From a virus, in the IMG/VR virus record IMGVR_UViG_3300047321_000042, positions 1 to 28,288 of that record: a DNA stretch of 28,288 nt. The stretch is one strand, 5' to 3'. Shown piece by piece: positions 1-6,547 of this stretch (position 1 is its first letter; each line of letters opens with the position of its first letter). Both the position numbers and the translations under genes were made by a program. The notes under the pieces were generated by a model. It made no database searches, was not told where the DNA came from, and saw nothing but the letters and a program-made list of their open reading frames with translations.

Positions 1-72
1 GGTCAATTGCGTCAGCGTGGATTCGATATCAAGAATGCGCTGGATTTTAGACGTATGATGTTGGGACTGTAA
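1..72 (+). CDS. 3' end of an unknown gene (partial)
   Basis: Frame 1 is open from the window edge to a TAA at 70-72 and gives the last 23 residues of a protein ending RRMMLGL. The tail is basic and short, so no family can be assigned. The next gene's probable TTG start lies two bases after this stop, which suggests the two belong to one transcript. Confidence 0.5.
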   Translation, partial: GQLRQRGFDIKNALDFRRMMLGL

Positions 73-73
73 C

Positions 74-637
74 TTGATAAATTATGAAGTGAGCGGCGGT
101 TTAGACCACGCCGCTGAAGATGGTTGTCTGATTTTGATTCGCGGTATTCCCGGCTCAGGTAAATCAACCCTGGCCAAGGATTTGGCTCGCGCTAATCGAT
201 GTATTCATATTGAAGCGGATATGTACTGGTATCGTAATGCCGACCGCTCTTACAACTTTGAATTCGAAAATCTATCCAGAGCACATCGTTGGTGCCTACA
301 GACGGCGGAAGCCTTCTTGGCTCAAGATGAGACAGTGATAGTGTCCAACACAAATCTGTCGTACCAAGATGCTAAACCCTATATCCGGTTCGCTAAACTG
401 CTGAACAAGGATATTGCGGTATTCAGTATGTTGGATAACGGCTATGGTAGTATTCACGGCGTTCCTGAAGATGTTATGGCCAAGATGCGGGCTCGTTATG
501 AGCCACACGAAGAATTTATGGAGAAAGTAATTGCATATCGACCGACTGGAACTGAAGAAGTTTGTGGAGAACAATCCGAAGCTGGTGTCTCGGAAGGAGT
601 CCAAGCGATATCCCGGTCTGTTCGTTCTCAAGTATAA
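74..637 (+). CDS. P-loop polynucleotide kinase-like protein (AAA_33 type)
   Basis: Predicted nucleoside/polynucleotide kinase of 187 aa. A Walker A motif GIPGSGKST lies at residues 24-32, followed by an early Asp region (EADMYW) and VIVSNTN as the probable second strand, the layout of T4 Pnk-like kinases. It has no C-terminal HAD phosphatase domain, unlike T4 Pnkp, so 3'-end healing would need another protein; a metallophosphoesterase is encoded two genes downstream. The start is a TTG with GGGA about 7 nt upstream; a GTG at 89 is an alternative. The last 35 codons overlap the ligase gene in another frame, so that tail is probably not conserved. The substrate (DNA, RNA or nucleoside) is not visible from the sequence. 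Confidence 0.75.
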   Translation: MINYEVSGGLDHAAEDGCLILIRGIPGSGKSTLAKDLARANRCIHIEADMYWYRNADRSYNFEFENLSRAHRWCLQTAEAFLAQDETVIVSNTNLSYQDAKPYIRFAKLLNKDIAVFSMLDNGYGSIHGVPEDVMAKMRARYEPHEEFMEKVIAYRPTGTEEVCGEQSEAGVSEGVQAISRSVRSQV

Positions 638-1454
638 GAACAGCGTATTCTATGATAACCTTTGGCATCTCAGCCCATATTTGAATGAGTGTCGCGGTTT
701 GGTAGTAGATGAGGATTACAATGTTGTCATTAAGCCGTTCACTAAGGTGTTCAATCATCATGAGAACGGCACAGACATTGATCGCGATGAGATTTGCACT
801 GTAGTCCGTAAGGTCAATGGCTTTATGGGAGTTGCTACTTATGCTCCAGATTTATCAGATGATCTCATCTACTCTACTACTGGCAGTTTGGATAGCGATT
901 TTGTTGACCTTGTAGAGAAGCATGTAAGTCAGTATGAAAATCAGATCAAGAAGCTTGGTCCTTGCACCTTGATATTTGAAATTTGCGATGAAACTGATCC
1001 GCATATCATCAAGGAAGAATTGGGCGCTTGGCTTATTGGCGGCACCGTATATTACAATGGACAAACAGTTTCTATTATGGAGGGTGTATTGGACCACCTT
1101 GCCTTCCATTGGGATTGTAAACGTCCTGAGTCGTATCTGAATATGCGTTTCTCGGACGTTGTGAAGATGGCCAAGGAATGCAAGCACGAAGGATTTATGG
1201 TATATGGTAATAGCTCAGGTAAGGCTTTGAAGATCAAGTCTCCATATTATCTAATCACCAAATTCCTAGCTCGTGCTGGAGAGAAGAAGTTGCTAGAAGG
1301 TATTCTGTCTGATAGCAATCATCAGGCTAAGCAGCGAATTGATGAGGAGTTTTACCCTCTGATCGACTTCCTGTTTGAGAACAAGGCAGAGTTTTTGACA
1401 TTAGATGAACAAGCACGGATCAATATCATCCGAGGCTTTCTGGAGGATAAATGA
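531..1454 (+). CDS. rnlA: RNA ligase, T4 Rnl1-like
   Basis: ATP-dependent RNA ligase of 307 aa that would seal 5'-phosphate/3'-OH RNA ends. Nucleotidyltransferase motifs are in order: ECRGLVVDED (53-62) as in Rnl1 proteins, motif I KVNG with the predicted adenylated Lys at 94, motif IIIa TLIFEI (146-151), motif IV EGFMVY (220-225) and motif V LKIKSPYY (233-240). It is shorter than T4 Rnl1 (374 aa). The start is a TTG at 531 with a good GGAG seven bases upstream, inside the kinase gene, giving a 107-nt out-of-frame overlap. It is coupled to the next gene by an ATGA overlap. A role in repair of cleaved tRNA is inferred from the T4 precedent and the tRNA array downstream. Confidence 0.88.
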   Translation: MHIDRLELKKFVENNPKLVSRKESKRYPGLFVLKYKNSVFYDNLWHLSPYLNECRGLVVDEDYNVVIKPFTKVFNHHENGTDIDRDEICTVVRKVNGFMGVATYAPDLSDDLIYSTTGSLDSDFVDLVEKHVSQYENQIKKLGPCTLIFEICDETDPHIIKEELGAWLIGGTVYYNGQTVSIMEGVLDHLAFHWDCKRPESYLNMRFSDVVKMAKECKHEGFMVYGNSSGKALKIKSPYYLITKFLARAGEKKLLEGILSDSNHQAKQRIDEEFYPLIDFLFENKAEFLTLDEQARINIIRGFLEDK

Positions 1455-1996
1455 ATTTGTATGATACCTGGTTCACAAGCGATACGCATTATTTTCATAA
1501 GCGAATCCAGGAGTTTTGTCCTGACACAAGAGCCGGTAAAGACGCAGATGAGATGACGGAACTGATGGTCCAATCTTGGAATGGGAGAGTTAAGCCTCAT
1601 GACAGGGTTTATCATCTGGGTGATGTCAGCTTTGGTAGTTATGCCAAGACAGCCCAAGTACTGGGTCGCCTTAATGGCAATATCGAGTTGATCATGGGCA
1701 ACCATGATGGCAAGACTCTCCGTAGTCTGTCCGGTTACTTTGCATCTATGAAGGACTATGACCATATCAAGATCGGTGATCAATACCTAGTATTGTGTCA
1801 CTTTCCTATCGAGAACTGGCGAGAAATGCGACACGGTACGATCCATCTTCATGGCCACTTGCATGGAGACACCCACCACGAGTGCCGTGTACTCCCCAAC
1901 CGTCTGGATGTTGGAGTGGATACCCGCAAGGATAGGTTGATGGCCCCTTACCACTATGACGAAGTTTTGGAGATTGTGAAGAATGGCGGTCATTAA
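1451..1996 (+). CDS. calcineurin-like metallophosphoesterase
   Basis: Metal-dependent phosphoesterase of 181 aa. All family motifs are visible in order: DTHYFH (11-16), GDV (57-59), GNHD (83-86), a metal His at 117 (CHFP) and GHLHG (135-139). The length fits a single-domain enzyme. ATGA overlap with the ligase stop shows translational coupling. Known bacterial Pnkp repair enzymes combine a kinase, a phosphoesterase of this fold and a ligase domain in one chain; here the three activities are separate adjacent genes. I infer a 3'-phosphate or 2',3'-cyclic phosphate healing role, but the sequence alone does not exclude other phosphodiester substrates. Confidence 0.85.
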   Translation: MNLYDTWFTSDTHYFHKRIQEFCPDTRAGKDADEMTELMVQSWNGRVKPHDRVYHLGDVSFGSYAKTAQVLGRLNGNIELIMGNHDGKTLRSLSGYFASMKDYDHIKIGDQYLVLCHFPIENWREMRHGTIHLHGHLHGDTHHECRVLPNRLDVGVDTRKDRLMAPYHYDEVLEIVKNGGH

Positions 1997-2297
1997 AAAG
2001 ATTAGTGTTCCGTTCGATAAAGACGGCAATATGAAACATTCGGACTATGTTAGAGATAGCATTTATTTTGAACAAAATGGCCCGTTCATAGGTAGGTTTG
2101 AGTTTGATCAGATTCTGAAATATACTTCCAATGTAGCTCTTTTCAAGGATGGTAATGGTTGCAATTTCTACATGGCACAGGGAGAATTCGAAGGTAATAT
2201 CAAATATATGATACGTGGGGTTCTGGAAGGTCGTTTCTACTTTCACAAGCAAGGTAAATATTACAGTTTGAAGTATATTCCTGATGCCGTCATTTGA
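1983..2297 (+). CDS. hypothetical protein, 104 aa
   Basis: I do not recognise this protein. It has 104 residues, is rich in aromatic residues (many Phe and Tyr) and alternates hydrophobic and charged residues as in a small beta-rich domain. There are no Cys pairs, signal peptide or membrane segment. It overlaps the phosphoesterase by 14 nt and the exonuclease by 14 nt, so it lies inside the repair operon and is probably expressed with it. The ATG start has a weak Shine-Dalgarno (GGAG about 10 nt upstream). Confidence 0.7.
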   Translation: MAVIKKISVPFDKDGNMKHSDYVRDSIYFEQNGPFIGRFEFDQILKYTSNVALFKDGNGCNFYMAQGEFEGNIKYMIRGVLEGRFYFHKQGKYYSLKYIPDAVI

Positions 2298-3039
2298 TCT
2301 TGTAAAAGCTCGCAAGAATACTGCCGACAAGAAATTTCGGCAGTGTTTCCTAGAGGAATATCATTGCTATAATATAGATTCGCCCACAGGCCGTCTGTAT
2401 GTAACTCCAGACGGTTCAAGATATCCGTCAGTAACCACTTTCCTCGCTTCTCTTGAGAAGGATGACGGCTGGTTCGAACGATGGGCAGAAAGGCTTGGGG
2501 GTCTAGATAAGGCACATGCTGAGTCAGAGCGTTGCACAACTCGCGGAACCGGCGTCCACTTGGCACTTGAATATCTTCTCAAGAATAATCCTAAGCCTGA
2601 AGAGGCCGGCGATTATCAATTCATGTATCGTCAGATTGAACGCGTGATGCGGATTCACGTCGATGATGTCTATGGGCTTGAATTGCCTATGTGGTCTAAG
2701 AAGATGGGACTTGCTGGTCGAGTTGACTGTATCGCCAAGTACAAGGGTGAGTTGGCTATCATCGACTTTAAGACTGCTACGAAAGAGAAGTTGGCTAAGT
2801 TCATTACCAACTATTTCCTTCAGGCAACCTGCTATTCTATAATGCTTGAAGAGTTGTATGGTCTGAAAGCTGAGAAACTGGTGATCATTATCTCAGTTGA
2901 GAAAGCTTCAGAGGCCCAAGTATTTGTGCGTGATCGTCGTGACTACATGCTCTTGCTTGCTGAGAAGATCAAGGAATTCCGAGTAATCCAGTCAGAAAAG
3001 GAAGCCGCGAAATCAGCTGATTTATTCTCTATGTTCTAG
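2284..3039 (+). CDS. PD-(D/E)XK exonuclease (RecB/Cas4/MGME1-like)
   Basis: Predicted DNA exonuclease of 251 aa. The nuclease core is readable: an N-terminal YPSVTTFL helix, GTGVHLALE with the conserved His at 92, GLAGRVDCIA with Asp148, LAIIDFKTA with Asp161 and Lys163, then a QATCYS helix with the motif Gln. This is the arrangement of RecB-type and MGME1-like single-strand exonucleases. It may act in phage DNA recombination or host DNA breakdown. The last residues DLFSMF form a short hydrophobic tail, which could bind a sliding clamp or SSB (inference). It ends the first operon; the next gene has its own promoter. Confidence 0.82.
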   Translation: MPSFDLVKARKNTADKKFRQCFLEEYHCYNIDSPTGRLYVTPDGSRYPSVTTFLASLEKDDGWFERWAERLGGLDKAHAESERCTTRGTGVHLALEYLLKNNPKPEEAGDYQFMYRQIERVMRIHVDDVYGLELPMWSKKMGLAGRVDCIAKYKGELAIIDFKTATKEKLAKFITNYFLQATCYSIMLEELYGLKAEKLVIIISVEKASEAQVFVRDRRDYMLLLAEKIKEFRVIQSEKEAAKSADLFSMF

Positions 3040-3054
3040 AAATTAGGGTATAAT
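3025..3054 (+). promoter_or_regulatory. early promoter of the macro-domain gene
   Basis: A GGG-extended -10 box TATAAT lies at 3049-3054 with a weak -35 candidate TTCTCT at 3025-3030 (18-bp spacing). The same TTAGGGTATAAT core recurs at 12761 and 15882. It overlaps the end of the exonuclease gene. Confidence 0.6.
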
Positions 3055-3085
3055 CTCTTTATTCGAATTTTACATAGAGCGAAGT

Positions 3086-3577
3086 ATGCCGATAGTTAAG
3101 ACTGTGAAGGGCGATTTGTTGAAGCTGTTTAAAGATGGCGAATTTGATGCGATTGTGCACGGCTGTAACTGTTTCCATACGATGGGAGCTGGTATTGCTG
3201 CTCAGATTTCGAAGCAATTTCCCGTAGCTTTTAGTCAAGATGTGAAGCATAGCAAACATGGAGATAGGAATAAACTAGGTACATTTACTACTGCATGGAC
3301 GGCGTTCGGCCTAATTGTAAATGCCTACACCCAGTTCTATCCTGGTATTGAGGATCAAGATGTTCTGAATAAGAGCATCAAAGAAGTATTTGCTGGACTG
3401 GATTCCCAAATTCGGTTCTTTATAGACAAAGATGTGGATAAAGATAATGCACTGGTTGGAATTCCTAGGATCGGGGCTGGGTTGGCTGGCGGCGATTGGG
3501 AAACTATTGAAGGAATTATTAACGGTGCTAGCCCAAGGTTATCAATAACTGTGGTGGAATATGACCCAAAGAGATAA
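3086..3577 (+). CDS. macro-domain protein (ADP-ribose-1''-phosphatase-like)
   Basis: Single macro domain of 163 aa. Signature segments are GDLL (9-12), the ADP-ribose loop HGCNCFHTMGAGIA (25-38) and the phosphate loop GIPRIGAGLAGGDW (125-138). The order and length match Poa1/ALC1-type phage and bacterial macro domains that hydrolyse ADP-ribose-1''-phosphate or remove ADP-ribose from macromolecules. ADP-ribose-1''-phosphate is a by-product of 2'-phosphate removal in tRNA splicing, and ADP-ribose comes from NAD+ cleavage. Both fit neighbours in this window (RNA repair, NAD salvage), but which substrate is used cannot be told. The zinc-binding ORF overlaps its last 17 nt. Confidence 0.85.
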   Translation: MPIVKTVKGDLLKLFKDGEFDAIVHGCNCFHTMGAGIAAQISKQFPVAFSQDVKHSKHGDRNKLGTFTTAWTAFGLIVNAYTQFYPGIEDQDVLNKSIKEVFAGLDSQIRFFIDKDVDKDNALVGIPRIGAGLAGGDWETIEGIINGASPRLSITVVEYDPKR

Positions 3578-3731
3578 AGACCCTATTGAAGAGAATTTGT
3601 CTAGAATCACGAACAAATATTTTCCCAATTTAGCACTATGGGACGCTGACCCTAATTGCAAACATGAAGAAGTATCGCAACCAGGCGGTGGAGTTAAGTG
3701 TATCAAATGTAACGGCTGGTTCTGCTTCTAA
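3561..3731 (+). CDS. small zinc-ribbon-like protein, 56 aa
   Basis: ATG at 3561, preceded by GGTGG, opens a 56-codon frame ending at TAA 3729-3731. The C-terminal half has a C-x-H (CKH) and a C-x-x-C (CIKC) separated by about 15 residues around a GGG turn, then a final Cys, the look of a one-metal zinc knuckle. It starts inside the macro-domain gene in another frame, so it is translationally coupled. Function unknown. Confidence 0.65.
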   Translation: MTQRDKDPIEENLSRITNKYFPNLALWDADPNCKHEEVSQPGGGVKCIKCNGWFCF

Positions 3732-3749
3732 AGATTCAGATGTAAACGC

Positions 3750-3778
3750 TTTACTTTAGCATAGTATGCGGGTATAAT
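3750..3778 (+). promoter_or_regulatory. early promoter ahead of tRNA-Arg
   Basis: TTTACT at 3750-3755 and TATAAT at 3773-3778 are separated by 17 bp, with a GG extension before the -10. The tRNA-Arg gene begins 24 nt after the -10. Confidence 0.75.
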
Positions 3779-3801
3779 AGCTGTATGTTAAGTTAAACGA
3801 A

Positions 3802-3878
3802 GCGCCGGTAGCTCAACTGGATAGAGCAGGGGATTTCTACTCCCCAGGTTGAGGGTTCGATTCCTTTCCGGCGCGCCA
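3802..3878 (+). tRNA. tRNA-Arg(UCU)
   Basis: GCGCCGG pairs with CCGGCGC in a 7-bp acceptor stem, followed by G73 and an encoded CCA. The D arm is GCTC/GAGC. The anticodon loop TTTCTAC gives UCU, which reads AGA. The T stem uses several G-U pairs. Confidence 0.93.
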
Positions 3879-3893
3879 TGATTGCGCAAAGGT

Positions 3894-3928
3894 CGAGATA
3901 ATCAAAATTATTGAATATGATTGTCTCG
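3894..3928 (+). other. 10-bp hairpin between two tRNAs
   Basis: CGAGATAATC at 3894-3903 pairs with GATTGTCTCG at 3919-3928 (one G-U pair) around a 15-nt AU-rich loop. There is no U-run after it, so it is not a simple terminator; it may be a processing signal. Confidence 0.5.
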
Positions 3929-3933
3929 GTAAC

Positions 3934-4006
3934 ATCCAGTAGTATAAATGGAAAGTATGCCCGCATTTAAATCGGGAGGTTTTGGAATCGAAGTCCAAAC
4001 TGGATA
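3934..4006 (+). tRNA. tRNA with ochre anticodon (UUA)
   Basis: ATCCAGT pairs perfectly with ACTGGAT, followed by A73 and no encoded CCA. The T arm is TTGGA/TCCAA around ATCGAAG. The anticodon arm CCCGC/TCGGG has a C-U mismatch at 31-39 and encloses ATTTAAA. With U33 and A37 in place the anticodon is UUA at 3967-3969, which pairs with the stop codon UAA. The absence of a long variable arm argues against a mis-framed tRNA-Leu(UAA). Confidence 0.6.
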
Positions 4007-4024
4007 TTTCTAATATGAGGTGTG

Positions 4025-4477
4025 ATGAATGAGTTGATCTCGATTAAGGGTTTTCCGAAGTATCATTTGGAATCGGAAACTCTTAAGGTTATTTCGTATC
4101 ACAAGACGCCCTACGGGGCGTATCGTAGTCTGGAAATGAATGACCGTCATGAGCAAGGTTATACTTTGTATAATGATGGCAATCGTAGATTTTTTACTTT
4201 GAGTGAACTTCGTGGCTCTGTTGAGCTGCACAAAATTAAAGGAATGTTTAAACCTACTATGATTAATACTGGTCCGATTCGCCGTGGTTTTTGGATTGTT
4301 GGTTCTGTGAACAAGACTACTGGCGCGTTTTCTGCGTCCGCTAATCCTTCGCTTCACAACACTGAAGACTTGGCTAAGGCTGAAGCTTCGCGTCTGGCTC
4401 GCATCGACAAGGATAAGAAGTTTGCGTGGCTGAAGGTTGGTGGTATTGCCTCTGCACAGGATGTCGTCTACGAATGA
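4025..4477 (+). CDS. hypothetical protein with NUMOD4-like start
   Basis: Protein of 150 aa. Residues 4-18 (SIKGFPKYHLESETL) followed by KVIS and later YTLYNDGNRRFFTLSEL resemble the NUMOD4-type DNA-binding module seen beside phage homing endonucleases, but no nuclease motif is present. A Lys- and Ala-rich helix near the end precedes FAWLKVGG. The start is ATG 4025, four bases after GAGG; an in-frame GTG at 4022 is too close to that site. It is coupled to the next gene by ATGA. Function unknown; the NUMOD4 similarity is tentative. Confidence 0.65.
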   Translation: MNELISIKGFPKYHLESETLKVISYHKTPYGAYRSLEMNDRHEQGYTLYNDGNRRFFTLSELRGSVELHKIKGMFKPTMINTGPIRRGFWIVGSVNKTTGAFSASANPSLHNTEDLAKAEASRLARIDKDKKFAWLKVGGIASAQDVVYE

Positions 4478-4686
4478 GTCTCAATCTGACTAAGACCGGG
4501 GCTGATGTGCCGTTGTCGTTGGATGTTCTGAAGCTGGTCGAAAAGACCGCCAGCGATGTGCTAGCTTGTATCGCGGCTTGCTACCATAGCAATGGGGTTC
4601 TGTCCGAGTCCTCCGCGATCAAAAACCTACATAACATTCGCGGCGAAATGCTGGCACTGAAGAATATGTTGGGAGCAATTTCGTAA
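4474..4686 (+). CDS. hypothetical protein, 70 aa
   Basis: I do not recognise this 70-residue protein. It looks alpha-helical, with two amphipathic helices around a region containing two Cys (VLACIAACYH). The chosen start ATG 4474 overlaps the stop of the previous gene (ATGA), a typical coupling; a longer frame from GTG 4426 would run inside the previous gene and is less likely. Confidence 0.6.
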   Translation: MSLNLTKTGADVPLSLDVLKLVEKTASDVLACIAACYHSNGVLSESSAIKNLHNIRGEMLALKNMLGAIS

Positions 4687-4715
4687 GTTTAACAATCAAA
4701 GTTCAAGGTACAATA

Positions 4716-5111
4716 ATGAAGAAGATTTTCCTTGCTGCACTGATGGCTGTTTCTATGGCTGCTTGCCACGATAACAACTATCCTCAGTATCAGACGCAAA
4801 ACCCGAATGCGGGAGTTCAGCAGCCGGTTTATGTCTCTGCTCCTGCTCAGAGTAATAATGGCGGCGTTCTCACCGGAGCGCTCCTAGGCGGGGCTGCTGG
4901 CTTTATGGCCGGTAAGCTATCGACCCGGAACGCTGCCGCCTCACCTGCGCCTGTTAATCATACGACGATCATTCAGCAGAAGGTTGTAAAGAACGTCACT
5001 GTGAATCATGCCCCGGTTGTAGCGCCTGTGGCTGCTCCAGCGCCTAAGTTGTCTCTGTCTAAGCCGGTGAAGACTAGCTCGAACTTTGGTGGGTTCAACA
5101 AACGTCGTTAA
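4716..5111 (+). CDS. phage lipoprotein with glycine zipper
   Basis: Predicted lipoprotein of 131 aa. A lysine-started signal peptide ends in lipobox MAAC with the lipidated Cys at 17. A glycine-zipper segment GGVLTGALLGGAAGFMAGK around residues 49-67 could insert in or associate with a membrane. The rest is Pro/Ala/Val-rich with a basic C-terminus (NKRR). Such proteins act at the Gram-negative cell envelope; known phage lipoproteins include superinfection blockers (for example T5 Llp), but nothing here shows that function. Shine-Dalgarno AAGG lies about 9 nt before ATG. Confidence 0.8.
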   Translation: MKKIFLAALMAVSMAACHDNNYPQYQTQNPNAGVQQPVYVSAPAQSNNGGVLTGALLGGAAGFMAGKLSTRNAAASPAPVNHTTIIQQKVVKNVTVNHAPVVAPVAAPAPKLSLSKPVKTSSNFGGFNKRR

Positions 5112-5118
5112 TGGTTGT

Positions 5119-5505
5119 ATGAAGAAACGTAAGCCGAATGCGAAGCAACGTGAGTTGGCGTCTGAATGGGATAAACTCCTGGAACGCCACTCCAAACCTC
5201 TAGTAACGAAACCTATGCGACCGTCTTTTGGTAATCGTAATCCAGCCGCTGGTATTAGCGGTGCTCTAGCAATGCATGCAGATCGATTGGTTAAGCCTAA
5301 TCGCCCTGCTGAGGTGCCTCAAGCTTCGGATAAGAAGTATGAGTTGCGTAAACAAATGATTGAAGAAATCGGGGTTGAAGAGTATAATCGCCGAGAGGCT
5401 GAAGCGGCTGAACGTAAGTTCACTGTGATGCCAATGCATAAATCGAATTACGTTGTCGTTTCCGATCCTGAGATCGTAAAGATGATGGGCAAAAAAGTCG
5501 TTTAA
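5119..5505 (+). CDS. hypothetical basic protein, 128 aa
   Basis: I do not recognise this protein. It has 128 residues, an N-terminus very rich in Lys and Arg (MKKRKPNAKQRELASEW) and a charged helical stretch near residues 84-108. There is no signal peptide. ATG 5119 is the first in-frame ATG and lies 7 nt after the lipoprotein stop; an upstream TTG would run into the lipoprotein gene. The Shine-Dalgarno is weak, which suggests coupling to the lipoprotein gene. Confidence 0.65.
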   Translation: MKKRKPNAKQRELASEWDKLLERHSKPLVTKPMRPSFGNRNPAAGISGALAMHADRLVKPNRPAEVPQASDKKYELRKQMIEEIGVEEYNRREAEAAERKFTVMPMHKSNYVVVSDPEIVKMMGKKVV

Positions 5506-5557
5506 CGCTGAATTTTAACGGGTTTAAGTACCTATACTGAAGAGAAGAAAGGAAAAT

Positions 5558-6190
5558 ATGAAGATTACTGTAACGCGCGGTTTGGCTGAACTGAAGACCC
5601 TTGACAGCCGTATTCAAAATGCGATCGCTCAAGGAACCTATGTTGCTGTTGTGCGAGGTAGCAAGGAAGTCCCGCTGAATGCTGCGGTTTCGAAGGATGA
5701 ACTGGAAAAGACTATTCAAGCGTCATACCAGCAAGTTGGGGATTTGATCAAGCGCCGTGATGCCATTAAGCGAGCTATTATCGTTGCTAACTCGAAAACA
5801 CAAGTTTCGATCAGCGGCGCGACGATGACGGTTGCTGAAGCTATTGAACGTAAGAGTTCGATCCAGTACACCGAGCGTCTGATCAATACGCTACAAGCGC
5901 AGTATAACAGCGCTACGATTCAGGCTAACAACCAGAATGCTCGTGTTGAAGCTGACGTTGAAAAGCGTGTGATGGCGGCATACGGTAACGATAAGGGCAA
6001 AGTTACGGCAGAGCAGCACGACCTGATTGCGAAGGCAGTTAAGGGCGAGCAAGAAGCCAAACTTTTGGACCCGAAGAAGATTGTGGATCAAATCGCGGTG
6101 CTTCGTCGTGAGTATGAAGATTTTGTGACGGAAGTTGATTTCGTCCTGAGCGAGTCTAATGCTCGGACTGAGATTGAACTGGCCGACTAA
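5558..6190 (+). CDS. hypothetical coiled-coil protein, 210 aa
   Basis: A 210-aa protein that is mostly helical. A central part (LIKRRDAIKRAI, then a short beta turn, then TVAEAIERKSSIQYTERLI) recalls the DIP1984/septicolysin-like family, but this is weak pattern recognition. Long heptad-like helices at residues 100-205 suggest oligomerisation. A strong AAGGA Shine-Dalgarno lies before ATG. The stop TAA is the first copy of the 14-nt repeat that later precedes tRNA genes. Confidence 0.72.
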   Translation: MKITVTRGLAELKTLDSRIQNAIAQGTYVAVVRGSKEVPLNAAVSKDELEKTIQASYQQVGDLIKRRDAIKRAIIVANSKTQVSISGATMTVAEAIERKSSIQYTERLINTLQAQYNSATIQANNQNARVEADVEKRVMAAYGNDKGKVTAEQHDLIAKAVKGEQEAKLLDPKKIVDQIAVLRREYEDFVTEVDFVLSESNARTEIELAD

Positions 6191-6200
6191 GTAGTTTTGT
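6187..6200 (+). repeat. leader repeat copy 1
   Basis: CTAAGTAGTTTTGT spans the stop codon of the coiled-coil gene. It is the only copy not followed directly by a tRNA; a structured non-coding region follows instead. Confidence 0.6.
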
Positions 6201-6547
6201 AGTAAAACTGAACTCATGGTACGCTGAACGCTTCAAAACTTTCGGCGTCCCTTCTCGCTTGGACGTTAAACCGCGAGAGCCAAAATCGACTATTGAACTG
6301 CGACCTTTATCCTCGCAAGGACAATTAATATAGTGGCCCGAAAGGGACTATACAAATACTCTTAAAGTTCAACGATTAAAGCTAAAGATTCAAAGATTAA
6401 ATTTCTAAAGTTTAAGTCTCAACTTTCAAGTTATTAAGTCTGAACGATCTTTTAAATCCTGGGTATAGTGTGGTGGGTGATCATTGAATTGACCCCGAGG
6501 TGTGCTCCAGGCTGGCGTATCATGAGTTCTTTATTTTAAGAGGTAAT
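6191..6547 (+). ncRNA. 357-nt non-coding region with several stems
   Basis: No ORF fits here. Stems include GTTTT/AAAAC (6194-6208), TCTCGC 6253-6258 with GCGAGA 6273-6278, and ATAGT-CCC-GAAA-GGG-ACTAT (6330-6351) with a GNRA-like GAAA loop. Bases 6360-6450 are an A/T-rich tract with imperfect repeats of the type AAAGATTCAAAGATTAAA. A possible -10 TATAGT with GGG extension lies at 6464-6469, ahead of the GIY-YIG gene. It could be a structured early RNA or a long leader. Confidence 0.45.
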
